A DNA stretch of 12,870 bases. It comes from Deltaproteobacteria bacterium (GTDB lineage Bacteria; Desulfobacterota; Desulfobacteria; Desulfobacterales; JAFDCJ01). Positions 1 to 7,137 of the stretch are shown here, one piece after another. Positions within the stretch are counted from its first letter, which is position 1; each line of letters begins with the position of its first letter. A model generated the notes under the pieces. It was not told the origin of the DNA. It did no database searches and saw only the letters and a list, made by a program, of their open reading frames with translations. The stretch is from NCBI GenBank assembly GCA_024277475.1, contig JAJRVC010000572.1, forward strand, positions 1 to 12,870, read 5' to 3'. A program made the translations under genes and the position numbers.

Positions 1-1455
1 AATGACGTGAGCGATGGCCTTTCTAAAGGCCGGATCGTTCAGCGGAGGCCTGCGGGTATGATAGCCAAGATTGTAGAAGCCATGATTGGGATACCCTTTG
101 GCGACCACGTTTGGAACTTTTTGCAGATCCAGCAGGAGGCTGGGTTTGAGGATGTAACGATTCCGGTCGCATTCACCCTTTTCAATGGCCACGGCGACCG
201 CATCGTGGGAGCCGTAGACAATCCCGATAATTCCCTCACACTTGGGCGGATTAAAGTGCTTTTTAAAAGCCGACACCTTGAACTCACGACCCCGATCCCA
301 GTAGTCCAACTTAAACGGACCGCTGCCGATGGGTTTCTCGTTCGGATAGTTGAGGGGATCGCTTACGTCCACTTTATCGGGGATGTCCTGCCAAACATGT
401 TTGGGGATGAGGAACAGGCCGCCCAGCAGGTTGGGAATAAAGGGAGCGTAGGATTCCGCCAGCTTAATACGCACGGAATGCTTGCCTGTGATCTCGACAT
501 TCTCAACCCTTTTCAAGATCTGATAGAAAAAGGGATGCTTCCATTTTTTGCAGTAATCAAAGGTGAACTTGACATCTTCGGCTGTCAGCGGTTTTCCGTC
601 GTGCCACAGCATCCCCTGTCGAATGTTTAGATCAAGCGTCAACTGATCGATCACTTTTAAAGATTCTGCCGCCCAGGGAACCATTTTTCCATCAGGTCCG
701 ACCCTGAACAGCGGATCATAGATCATCCGAAGCTCCATGAATTCTGTGGTATCTTTGGCTGCCACCGGATTCAGCATTTTCAGCGGGGTCGGCCGGGCCG
801 TCCGAACGTACCCGTCACCTTTGACTATCTCCATGTTGATGTCCGTCCAGAAACTACCGGTGCCCTCACCCATCATGGGAACCACATTTTTAATACGATC
901 CGAGCGATAGGCGGTGGTCATCTGCATATAGGCAACCACCGTCAGGGCTTGAGCTTCGTGACACAGTTCCTGGGCCTTGTAGACAATTTCCCGCCTCTTC
1001 TCTATGTCCATTTCTTTTTGTTGTGCTTCAGCCACCTTGTCGATCGCTGGATCGTTAAGTCCATACCAGTTGTAGCCACCCTTTTTATATTGCGAAGAAT
1101 GGTGCACCTGATAGATGAAAACGTTGGGGTCGATACGAATCGAGGCCCCGGAGAGCATCACAAACCACATGTCATAATCGTGCTCCATGATCACTTTTTG
1201 AACATTCAGGTTGTAGTCGATGGGGTTGGCCTTGACGTCCCAGCCGATCTTTTTGAAGGCACTGGCGCATACCCTGGCTACCTCCGGTCTGACCGGATCC
1301 ATGGTCGCAGTGGCGGTTGTAATCTTCATGGAATCGACTTCTGCTCCCGCTTTGGACGCAGCAAAGACAGCGCCGGGACCTGCAATCATGGTGGCTCCGA
1401 TAGCCCCCCCGGTTACTTTGATGAATTCGCGTCTTCCCATTTTTTGTTCAGTCAT
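1..1455 (-). CDS. Tat-exported ABC transporter solute-binding protein, family 5 (peptide/nickel type), 3' end beyond window
   Basis: The frame is open from the ATG at 1455 to the left edge, giving 485 residues with no stop. The start has a strong Shine-Dalgarno (AAAGGAGGT, minus strand, 1461-1469) five bases upstream. Residues 7-35 form a Tat signal: GRREFIKV, a hydrophobic stretch, then FAASKA. Family 5 binding proteins deliver peptides or other small solutes to an ABC importer in the periplasm. Lobe I hallmarks are clear at about 245-300 (IYDPLF, WAAES, WHDGKPLTAEDVKFTF), followed by GSGPFKLDYW (377-386) and PLNDPAFRKAI (471-481). Oddly, residues 43-190 already look like the C-terminal part of this family (KKIGWDVKANPIDYNLNVQK, YDMWFVML, LNDPAIDK, EKRREIVYKAQEL). 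The protein is therefore either permuted or carries a duplicated C-lobe; see findings. The substrate cannot be told. Its likely activator gene lies directly upstream. Confidence 0.9.
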   Translation of the reverse strand, partial: MTEQKMGRREFIKVTGGAIGATMIAGPGAVFAASKAGAEVDSMKITTATATMDPVRPEVARVCASAFKKIGWDVKANPIDYNLNVQKVIMEHDYDMWFVMLSGASIRIDPNVFIYQVHHSSQYKKGGYNWYGLNDPAIDKVAEAQQKEMDIEKRREIVYKAQELCHEAQALTVVAYMQMTTAYRSDRIKNVVPMMGEGTGSFWTDINMEIVKGDGYVRTARPTPLKMLNPVAAKDTTEFMELRMIYDPLFRVGPDGKMVPWAAESLKVIDQLTLDLNIRQGMLWHDGKPLTAEDVKFTFDYCKKWKHPFFYQILKRVENVEITGKHSVRIKLAESYAPFIPNLLGGLFLIPKHVWQDIPDKVDVSDPLNYPNEKPIGSGPFKLDYWDRGREFKVSAFKKHFNPPKCEGIIGIVYGSHDAVAVAIEKGECDRNRYILKPSLLLDLQKVPNVVAKGYPNHGFYNLGYHTRRPPLNDPAFRKAIAHVI

Positions 1456-1460
1456 AATAA

Positions 1461-1469
1461 ACCTCCTTT
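1461..1469 (-). promoter_or_regulatory. Strong ribosome binding site of the solute-binding protein
   Basis: On the minus strand this reads AAAGGAGGT, followed by TTATT and ATG. It fixes the start at 1455 rather than at the second methionine (1440), which begins the sequence MGRREF. Confidence 0.85.
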
Positions 1470-1534
1470 AGTAAAGTTGTAGGTTTCACCCCTAGGTGTA
1501 TTTCTCGGGTCTAACATGTTGGAATTGCCCTTGC

Positions 1535-1555
1535 AGACCAGTGATTAGCTGGTCT
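1535..1555. promoter_or_regulatory. Perfect 7-bp inverted repeat in the leader of the solute-binding gene
   Basis: AGACCAG (1535-1541) and CTGGTCT (1549-1555) are separated by seven bases. The dyad lies about 80 bases upstream of the start codon, inside the predicted leader RNA. It could be an operator or a small RNA hairpin. No T-run follows on the minus strand, so it does not look like a terminator. Confidence 0.45.
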
Positions 1556-1674
1556 ATGAAAAAAGATGGTTAAGATTGGAACTTTCGCGCAATTGTCGAT
1601 GGGTGCTAACAGTCGCCAAAATCCGTTTGCCATGCAGAGGGAGCAAGTGAGTTCACTTCAGATACTTTAAATAA

Positions 1675-1693
1675 GAGCAAATATTATGCCGAA
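1675..1693 (-). promoter_or_regulatory. Candidate sigma-54 (-24/-12) promoter of the solute-binding gene
   Basis: The minus strand reads TTCGGCATAATATTTGCTC. GG (1690-1689) and GC (1678-1677) are exactly ten bases apart. GGCA and TTGCT match the sigma-54 consensus (TGGCAC-N5-TTGCW) well; the base before GG is C instead of T. Transcription would start near 1665, giving a leader of about 210 bases. The neighbouring gene upstream encodes an activator of sigma-54 polymerase, which supports the call. Confidence 0.55.
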
Positions 1694-1803
1694 ATGGATG
1701 AGACAACTATCGAAATTCTGTTAAAGCGATAAGTCCCCTCAATTACAGGTATTTTTGAAAAATTTAGAAATCTTGGCAGATAAAAAGCCGTTGAACTATT
1801 TGC

Positions 1804-1902
1804 CTAATATTTATACATATTAAATCATAAGATACTTTAACTAATTAATATTATATCACTATATATAAGTTTGTTAAAATATTTGACATGTATAAATATT
1901 AG
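1804..1902. promoter_or_regulatory. AT-rich dyads forming a 15-bp inverted repeat, possible activator (enhancer) sites
   Basis: CTAATATTTATACAT (1804-1818) is the exact reverse complement of 1888-1902. Each copy also sits in its own local dyad: TAATAT-N6-ATATTA at 1805-1822, and AATATTT-N9-AAATATT at 1878-1900. They lie roughly 120 and 200 bases upstream of the candidate sigma-54 promoter, a normal distance for binding sites of NtrC-type activators. The region is very AT-rich, so chance dyads are easier than usual here. A role as the end of the activator transcript is an alternative. Confidence 0.4.
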
Positions 1903-1907
1903 ACACT

Positions 1908-3830
1908 TCACCGGGGAGTCGAAAGGTTGTATTTTTTTATCTTGTTATATAGAGTTGCCCGGGAAATACCCAAGGATTTGGCTGCCCTGGACAGGTTAAA
2001 CTTCATTTCCTGAAGGATTTCCGAGATGACCTGCTTCTCCACTTCTGCCAGGCGCAACCCGCGCCGGTTTTTGACGGCATGTTTTCCGGGAGAAGCGGAG
2101 ATAATCCCCAATAGACCCGACCCGATCATGTCTCCGTCGACCAGATTGACCGCCCTTTCAACAATGTTTTCCAACTCCCTGACATTTCCCGTCCACTCAT
2201 AGTTGCCAAGTGTCTTTTGGGCTTCCGCGGCAAACTGCACACCCGGTTTTCCAGCGACTTGGGCACAACGACTCAAAATATGATTTGCCAGGAGCGTAAT
2301 ATCTTCCGGTCTTTCTCGAAGCGGCGGAATCGTGATGGGAAAAACATTAAGACGGTAAAAAAGATCCTGTCTGAAGTTTTTTCGATCAACTTCCTGCTTT
2401 AGCCGGACATTGGTGGCCGCTATGATCCGGATATCGATCGTTGTCGATTTGTGGTCACCGACCCTGCAAACCTCACCGGTTTGAAGCACCCGCAACAATT
2501 TCACCTGCATGTCCGTGGACATATCACCGATTTCATCCAGAAACAATGTCCCGCCGTCCGCCAGTTCAAATTTTCCCGGTCGCCCCCCCTTGAGAGCCCC
2601 GGTAAATGCGCCCTCAACATATCCGAACAGTTCGCTCTCTAGCAGTTCACGCGGAATGGCGCCGCAATTGATGGCCAAAAACGGATGTCCTTTCTGAGCA
2701 CTGTGATTGTGAATCGCCTGGGCGAAAAGCTCTTTCCCCGTACCGGTTTCACCGAGCAATAAAATAGATGACTTGCTCAGAGCGCCGATCATCGCCATCC
2801 GCTTGGCCTCTTGAATGGCCGGACTCAACCCGATGATATCTTCAAAGGTGAACCGTGCCTGGGTACCCGCCATTTCATTAAATAGCTTTCGGATACGCTT
2901 GATCTCGTTAAAGACAAGGATGATACCCTGGATCTTCTCCACCGAATCCAGAATCGGTTTGGCGGTACATATCAGGTGTATACTCCGGCTCGGTGCGCGA
3001 ATAAAAACCTCTCGATCGACAAAATCGAGTCCCGCACGCATCAACTTATTAATATTTATCTGCTGGCCGAGAACCTCGGATAGCGGATGTCCCTCCAGAG
3101 GCTCTTCCCATTGAAGAATTCGGCGGCCCTGATTGTTTATGTTATTGATGACACCGTTTTTATCAATGGTCATGAGTCCACTGTCGATGGAATCAACGAT
3201 GGCCCGCATGTAATTGTTGTGCAGTTTCAATTCCTTGGAGGTCTTTTGAATTCTTAATTGATTTTCTATGGCGCGGGCCGCTGTAATCACCATACCCAGC
3301 GTGTGGGGGTGAACCTTGGCGGCATCACCGGACATGGCGATGACACCGACCAGCTTATTATCCGGGTCGAAGACGGGTGAAGCGGAACAGGTGTGACCAT
3401 GACCTCGTCTGCAAAAATGCTCTTCGTCGTTGATTTGAACCGGAATTTCCCGGGCCAGGGCCAGACTGATGACACTGGTTCCCACATCTTTTTCAGTCCA
3501 GCGATAGCCGGGGCAGCAATTACCGCCGGCCAATTCTTCCACCACCGGCTTATCACCGATAATGTGAAGGATATAACCTTCATTGTCCGCAATATTTACG
3601 GCAAAGCCCGCACCGGAAACAAATTGATAAAGTTCTCCAATTTGTGCGGTTGCAATTTCCAGAAACTCCCGGTTTTGCTCCAGCCGCTCTGCCAATTGAT
3701 CGGGCTTCAATCGATCCTGCAGGAGATTGCAGGTGTCATTCGGGTTCACCCCGAACTGCCGGCAGCGCTCGTGAGAGGCCTGAATTTCTCGATACAGGGT
3801 TTTCGGGTCGGGAATTGAATAGGAGGCCAT
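1908..3830 (-). CDS. Sigma-54-dependent transcriptional activator, AcoR-like GAF-PAS-AAA+-Fis protein
   Basis: This 640-aa cytoplasmic activator of sigma-54 RNA polymerase has all expected parts. Residues about 65-195 form a GAF domain of the AcoR type ([10 protein letters not shown], then [20 protein letters not shown]). Residues about 203-310 look like a PAS domain ([18 protein letters not shown]). The AAA+ domain follows at about 330-565: Walker A GETGTGKE (360-367), the sigma-54 contact loop GAFTGA (407-412), Walker B LFLDE (429-433), the arginine-finger region [12 protein letters not shown] (486-497) and [10 protein letters not shown] (546-555). A Fis-type helix-turn-helix ends the protein ([16 protein letters not shown], about 616-631). 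The ATG at 3830 has AAGGAA seven bases upstream. Ligands of the GAF and PAS domains are unknown. Gene order suggests that it controls the adjacent solute-binding gene, which has a sigma-54 promoter match. Confidence 0.95.
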   Translation of the reverse strand: MASYSIPDPKTLYREIQASHERCRQFGVNPNDTCNLLQDRLKPDQLAERLEQNREFLEIATAQIGELYQFVSGAGFAVNIADNEGYILHIIGDKPVVEELAGGNCCPGYRWTEKDVGTSVISLALAREIPVQINDEEHFCRRGHGHTCSASPVFDPDNKLVGVIAMSGDAAKVHPHTLGMVITAARAIENQLRIQKTSKELKLHNNYMRAIVDSIDSGLMTIDKNGVINNINNQGRRILQWEEPLEGHPLSEVLGQQININKLMRAGLDFVDREVFIRAPSRSIHLICTAKPILDSVEKIQGIILVFNEIKRIRKLFNEMAGTQARFTFEDIIGLSPAIQEAKRMAMIGALSKSSILLLGETGTGKELFAQAIHNHSAQKGHPFLAINCGAIPRELLESELFGYVEGAFTGALKGGRPGKFELADGGTLFLDEIGDMSTDMQVKLLRVLQTGEVCRVGDHKSTTIDIRIIAATNVRLKQEVDRKNFRQDLFYRLNVFPITIPPLRERPEDITLLANHILSRCAQVAGKPGVQFAAEAQKTLGNYEWTGNVRELENIVERAVNLVDGDMIGSGLLGIISASPGKHAVKNRRGLRLAEVEKQVISEILQEMKFNLSRAAKSLGISRATLYNKIKKYNLSTPR

Positions 3831-3837
3831 CGGATCA

Positions 3838-3843
3838 TTCCTT
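3838..3843 (-). promoter_or_regulatory. Ribosome binding site of the sigma-54 activator
   Basis: AAGGAA on the minus strand lies seven bases before the ATG at 3830 and supports that start. Confidence 0.6.
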
Positions 3844-3856
3844 ATGTCTTTAGCGA

Positions 3857-3892
3857 GTGCCCATCCACGAAGCCTTTTTTATCCGTGGGCAC
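3857..3892. repeat. Inverted repeat GTGCCCA / TGGGCAC upstream of the activator gene
   Basis: Seven-base perfect arms (3857-3863 and 3886-3892) flank a 22-base loop with a T-run. It lies 27 bases upstream of the activator start codon, in its leader or promoter. It could be an operator or leader hairpin; nothing decides between these. Confidence 0.4.
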
Positions 3893-3923
3893 CGGCGTAA
3901 GTTTCCGATTCAGAAATGAGCAA

Positions 3924-4021
3924 TTTTTTCTCTGAGCAAGGCCGCACAAGGATTTACGTTGAGACGTACTTTTCGTACTTCGCAGACGTAAACCCGCGGA
4001 GAACGCCGCTCAGAGAAAAAA
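3924..4021. repeat. Large nested inverted-repeat element in the divergent spacer
   Basis: Perfect 14-base outer arms (TTTTTTCTCTGAGC at 3924-3937, its complement at 4008-4021) enclose further paired segments: GGC/GCC (3940-3942 with 4005-4007), CCGC/GCGG (3942-3945 with 3996-3999; these share base 3942 with the previous pair) and TTTACGT/ACGTAAA (3953-3959 with 3986-3992). The whole 98 bases can fold into one long hairpin on either strand. The outer arms give a T-run at one end and an A-run at the other. A short open frame crosses it but looks incidental. It resembles a dispersed structured intergenic repeat; copies elsewhere cannot be checked here. Confidence 0.65.
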
Positions 4022-4151
4022 GGGCCATTTATGGATGGAAACTAGCTAATGCATGGGATATAAAATTGGATTTGTCAAGGAAAAGTCGGCACGATGATTT
4101 GGTTTATCTTTGCAATAATTTTGCTTGACAACTGAATAGCGACTTGTTACC

Positions 4152-4179
4152 TTGATGACTGACCGGTCGGTCATATAAT
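4152..4179 (+). promoter_or_regulatory. Promoter with embedded TetR-type operator
   Basis: TATAAT at 4174-4179 has TTGATG (4152-4157) sixteen bases upstream. Between and overlapping them sits ATGACTGACCGGTCGGTCAT (4155-4174), a palindrome in which nine of ten base pairs match; the core is TGACCG-GT-CGGTCA. GACCGGTC-like palindromes are classic TetR-family operators. A bound repressor would cover both promoter elements, so the downstream repressor very probably controls its own operon from here. Confidence 0.75.
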
Positions 4180-4266
4180 AATTTATTTGTATATATTTAT
4201 CTATTTGACAAAAATATCAGATTGATAACAACCGACCCATGGTACCTATAAAACAGAAAGCCGGTT

Positions 4267-4881
4267 ATGCTCTCCAATAATCAACCCCCCAAAGATAAAA
4301 AAAATCGAATCATCGAAGCTGCGGCCCGGGTTTTTGCCCAAAAAGGCTATGCCGGTACAGCCGTGGCCGATATTGCCTTCCAGGCTGAAATTGGCAAGGG
4401 AACTCTATACGCATATTTTGACAGCAAAGAAGATTTATTTTTCGCCGTGTTCGAGTGGTATATAATGCAGTCCGGTACTGCCGCCAAGGTCAGTGTTTCC
4501 CTCCTGGGAGGATCGGCGGTCCAGCGGCTGGAAGCTTTGAGTGATTCGGTCATGGGCATGTGGAATGAGATCAAAGATGCATTCACTCTAACCCTGGAGT
4601 TTTGGGCGGCTTCCTCTTCTTCTCAAATGAGGGTGCGGTTTAAAGAGGCTTTTCGGCGGCTCTATGAAGAATTCAGGGGACTTGTAGTTGCGCTAATCCG
4701 CGACGGCATCGAACGTGGCGAGTTTAGATCGGACGTCCATGCGGAATCGGTTGCGGCAGCCCTGGTGGGCACCTGGGATGCCCTGTTCCTACAGGCCTGG
4801 TTTGACAATAACTTTGACCCTTCAAGTACTGCGAGGAATTTTTTGAAAGTCGTGATCAGGGGATTGTCAAAGGAAGATTAA
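4267..4881 (+). CDS. TetR/AcrR-family transcriptional repressor
   Basis: This 204-aa protein is a normal length for TetR repressors, which bind palindromic operators as dimers and release them when a ligand enters the C-terminal pocket. The N-terminal DNA-binding domain is clear at about 12-60: RIIEAAARVFAQKGYAGTAV, then the helix-turn-helix ending in GKGTLYAYFDSKEDLF (43-58). The C-terminal half is helical and divergent, so the ligand cannot be guessed. The ATG at 4267 is preceded only by a weak purine stretch. The gene is first in an apparent operon whose promoter carries a TetR-type palindrome, and the next gene starts 42 bases after its stop. Local repression of the Lol-like transporter genes is the natural inference. 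Confidence 0.93.
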   Translation: MLSNNQPPKDKKNRIIEAAARVFAQKGYAGTAVADIAFQAEIGKGTLYAYFDSKEDLFFAVFEWYIMQSGTAAKVSVSLLGGSAVQRLEALSDSVMGMWNEIKDAFTLTLEFWAASSSSQMRVRFKEAFRRLYEEFRGLVVALIRDGIERGEFRSDVHAESVAAALVGTWDALFLQAWFDNNFDPSSTARNFLKVVIRGLSKED

Positions 4882-4923
4882 TTGGGACACGGATGTACGC
4901 AGATAACTACGAGTGTGTCAACG

Positions 4924-5685
4924 ATGTTAAATTTGTTAACAAGAACATTTGGGGTCGTCTTACTATTGGTTCCGTTTCTGAGCCCTCATGCCGAAGCAGT
5001 GGATGCAAAATCGCTTGTCACAGACAGCTTTAACTATATGCGCGGCAAATCCTCGGTTTCAACGGTAGTCATGACTGTCCACCGACCGGATTGGGAACGG
5101 AAAATGACCATCAAGGCCTGGACCCGGGGCCGCAGGGACAGCCTTTTTTATATCGAAGCCCCCCCCAAGGATCACGGCAACGGTACCCTTAAAAAGGGAC
5201 GGGAGATGTGGATGTACAATCCCAAGATCAATCGGGTGATCAAAGTTCCGCCGTCGATGATGTCCCAGTCCTGGATGGGATCGGATTTTTCCAATAACGA
5301 TCTTGCCAAAAGCGACAGTCTGCTCACGGATTATACCCATTCCCTTATCGGAACCGAAACCCATGACGACCAGACCGTATATCTGATCAAATCCATGCCT
5401 AAACCGGAAGCACCGGTGGTCTGGGGAATGCAGAAACTTAAAATCCGGCAGGACCTCATCTGGTTGAGCCAGGAATTTTATGATGAAGATCTTGAACCGG
5501 TGAAGGCCATTACCACGCTTGATATCCAGATGCTGGGCGGCAAACTGTATCCCAGAATCTGGCGGATGCGCAAAGTTGATGAAGAAAATAAATATACCGA
5601 ACTACACTATACGTCCCTGGTCTTTAAAAGTTCCCTGCCCGACAGCCTCTTCACCCGGACCAGTTTAAAGAAAGCCAGGAGGTAA
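4924..5685 (+). CDS. LolA-like periplasmic protein (outer membrane lipoprotein-sorting protein family)
   Basis: I place the start at the ATG at 4924, because the protein then begins with a clean signal peptide (MLNLLTRTFG, a leucine/valine core, SPHAEA at about 20-25), giving 253 aa. A TTG at 4882, directly after the previous stop, would add 14 unlikely residues. The mature protein matches the LolA-like family found next to envelope transporters: VVMTVHRPDWERKMTIKAW (48-66), RRDSLFYIEAPPKDHGNGTL (70-89), MWMYNPKINRVIKVPPSMM (95-113) and SQSWMGSDFSNNDL (114-127). Such proteins have a half-barrel fold that shields lipid chains during transfer across the periplasm. It has no lipobox cysteine, so it should be soluble. 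Its stop lies four bases before the next start, which indicates translational coupling to the first permease. Confidence 0.85.
   Translation: MLNLLTRTFGVVLLLVPFLSPHAEAVDAKSLVTDSFNYMRGKSSVSTVVMTVHRPDWERKMTIKAWTRGRRDSLFYIEAPPKDHGNGTLKKGREMWMYNPKINRVIKVPPSMMSQSWMGSDFSNNDLAKSDSLLTDYTHSLIGTETHDDQTVYLIKSMPKPEAPVVWGMQKLKIRQDLIWLSQEFYDEDLEPVKAITTLDIQMLGGKLYPRIWRMRKVDEENKYTELHYTSLVFKSSLPDSLFTRTSLKKARR
5677..5682 (+). promoter_or_regulatory. Ribosome binding site deciding a TTG start
   Basis: A perfect AGGAGG lies at the very end of the LolA-like gene, seven bases before the TTG at 5690. It favours this TTG over the later ATG at 5708 as the start of the first permease. Confidence 0.8.
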
Positions 5686-5689
5686 AGAC

Positions 5690-6928
5690 TTGTCCATCAA
5701 TGCCAAAATGGCCTGGCGCAATATCTGGCGCAATCCCCGACGAACGCTATTGACCATCTGTGCCATCGCATTTGCCAGCCTGTTGCTGGTTTTTATGCTC
5801 TCCCTTCAGTTCGGCAGCTATGAGACCATGATCAACACCTCGGTCAAAATACATACCGGGCATTTGCAAATCCAGGCGGATGGCTACCAGGATAAAAAGA
5901 GCATTCGACGGGTCGTCCCCGATCCTGATAAAATTGGTGCTCTGCTTGACAAAATTTCCAAAGTGGTAGCCTATACGTTCAGGGGTCAGGCATTTTCCCT
6001 GGTTTCTTCCCGTCAGCGAACTTATGGAGTCGTCGTGACAGGCATCGACCCGGAACGTGAAGCCGGTGTTTCCAGATTGAAATCACTCATCCGGCAGGGT
6101 GAATTCCTGTCTGAAGATGATACGGATCAGGCCTTGGTAGGTAAGCTTCTGGCCCGCAACCTGCGGGTGATCCCGGGCGATGAATTGACGGTGGTGGGAC
6201 AGGGCCGCGATGGTTCGATTGCCGCCACCGTTGTGAAAGTAAAAGGTATTTTCAGCTCGGGTATCGATGAATTTGATCGCGCCTCGATTCATATCCCGCT
6301 GAAAACATTCCAGGAAGTTTACAGCATGCAGGGCGCCGTTCACGAGGTGGTGGTGATCGCCGATTCACTGCGGGACATCGATGAAATAAAGCGTACCATC
6401 AAAGCAGACCTGTTGTCATTGAATTTAAAAAAACCTCTGACCGTTCTGGACTGGAATGAATTGATGCCCGGATTACGCCAGAGCATCGAAATGGACCTGA
6501 TCAGCGGTCTTATTGTTTACCTTCTCCTGTTGCTGGTGGTGGCATTCAGCATTTTAAACACCTTCCTGATGGCGATATTTGAACGGACCCGGGAATTCGG
6601 TGTGATGATGGCTATCGGCACCACCCCGGGCCGTCTGACCAAAGTACTGTTGATTGAATCCATGGCCATGACCCTGGTAGGCATTGGTACCGGAATTGCC
6701 GTCGGCTGCCTGATCACGGTTTACTTCCAATACCATGGCATTGATTTTTCAGGCGCATCGGAACTGCTCAGTCAGTTCGGCATTACCGGTCGCATGTATC
6801 CCAAACTGTCGCTGCTTTCGGCTGTCAGCGGCCCGCTGGCCGTTTTGATCATCACCTTTTTCACGGCGCTGTATCCGGCGCTGAAAGTTCGCAGAATGCG
6901 TCCGGTGGAAGCGATGCGGGCGGTTTAA
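5690..6928 (+). CDS. ABC transporter permease, FtsX/LolC-LolE/MacB type (first of pair)
   Basis: This 412-aa inner-membrane protein has the four-helix layout of LolC/LolE and MacB-type permeases. A first helix (about 19-40) follows the conserved AWRNIWRNPRRT (8-19). A large periplasmic domain spans about 41-268. Three C-terminal helices follow (about 271-297, 319-346, 376-398). The cytoplasmic coupling segment ERTREFGVMMAIGTTP (298-313) is typical of FtsX-domain permeases and contacts the ATPase. The periplasmic domain probably docks the LolA-like partner, as LolC does with LolA; that is inference from the family. The start is TTG, chosen because of a perfect AGGAGG. The gene pairs with a second, diverged permease, suggesting a heterodimer as in LolC/LolE. 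A 200-base spacer separates the two. Confidence 0.9.
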   Translation: MSINAKMAWRNIWRNPRRTLLTICAIAFASLLLVFMLSLQFGSYETMINTSVKIHTGHLQIQADGYQDKKSIRRVVPDPDKIGALLDKISKVVAYTFRGQAFSLVSSRQRTYGVVVTGIDPEREAGVSRLKSLIRQGEFLSEDDTDQALVGKLLARNLRVIPGDELTVVGQGRDGSIAATVVKVKGIFSSGIDEFDRASIHIPLKTFQEVYSMQGAVHEVVVIADSLRDIDEIKRTIKADLLSLNLKKPLTVLDWNELMPGLRQSIEMDLISGLIVYLLLLLVVAFSILNTFLMAIFERTREFGVMMAIGTTPGRLTKVLLIESMAMTLVGIGTGIAVGCLITVYFQYHGIDFSGASELLSQFGITGRMYPKLSLLSAVSGPLAVLIITFFTALYPALKVRRMRPVEAMRAV

Positions 6929-7137
6929 GGAATTCGGGCTCCGGCCCATAGGGGCTTGCAGGGACCTACGCCCCGGTGGGAAGTGGGAATGCGGATGTGA
7001 GATCTGTCATCGTCCGAAAGGGCGGGATTATGCAGCGGCTGAGGACGGGGAAAGCGGAATGAATTGCTGGAAGTGAACGAAATAAAGGCAACCTTAAACC
7101 TTTGAACCTTTGAACCCTGAACCTTTGAACCTTGAAT
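6929..7137. other. Intra-operon spacer with short tandem repeats
   Basis: The spacer carries GGGGC/GCCCC arms (6951-6955, 6970-6974). Its last 45 bases (7092-7136) are six imperfect copies of CCTTTGAA: CCTTAAA, CCTTTGAA, CCTTTGAA, CCCTGAA, CCTTTGAA, CCTTGAA. The array ends one base before the ATG of the second permease, so no Shine-Dalgarno is present at the normal place. A minus-strand open frame through here is low-complexity and not believable as a gene. Confidence 0.7.

Larger units (their letters stand above)
1456..1907. other. Gene-free regulatory spacer between activator and solute-binding gene
   Basis: This 452-base stretch has no credible coding frame. It holds the ribosome binding site, the 1535-1555 dyad, a small dyad AAGTGA-GT-TCACTT (1645-1658), the candidate sigma-54 promoter, an 11-base direct repeat AGATACTTTAA (1660-1670 and 1830-1840) and the AT-rich dyads. 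Base composition falls sharply to AT-rich between about 1740 and 1905. Confidence 0.7.
3831..4266. other. Divergent promoter spacer between activator and TetR genes
   Basis: This 436-base stretch has no convincing gene. It carries the two inverted repeats described separately, then an AT-rich segment, then the TetR promoter-operator and an approximately 80-base leader. A second TTGACA (4125-4130) has only a poor -10 (TACCTT at 4148-4153). Confidence 0.7.

Noticed and set aside
39..287. Apparent frameshift or early stop near residue 453 of the solute-binding protein
   Set aside because: Careful re-reading gives a continuous frame (VVAKGYPNHGFYNLGYHTRR) to the window edge; the other frame is a shadow.
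7..630. Long plus-strand open frame, and a similar one at 949-1482
   Set aside because: Both are antisense to the well-supported solute-binding protein frame and show no family features.
3916..4128. 70-codon plus-strand frame upstream of the TetR gene
   Set aside because: It lies mostly inside the nested inverted repeat, has no ribosome binding site, and its residues follow from the palindrome.
4882..4923. TTG start of the LolA-like protein directly after the TetR stop
   Set aside because: It adds 14 polar residues before an otherwise complete signal peptide; the ATG at 4924 is more likely.
7092..7136. CRISPR-like array
   Set aside because: Units are 7-8 bases with no spacers; it is a simple tandem repeat.
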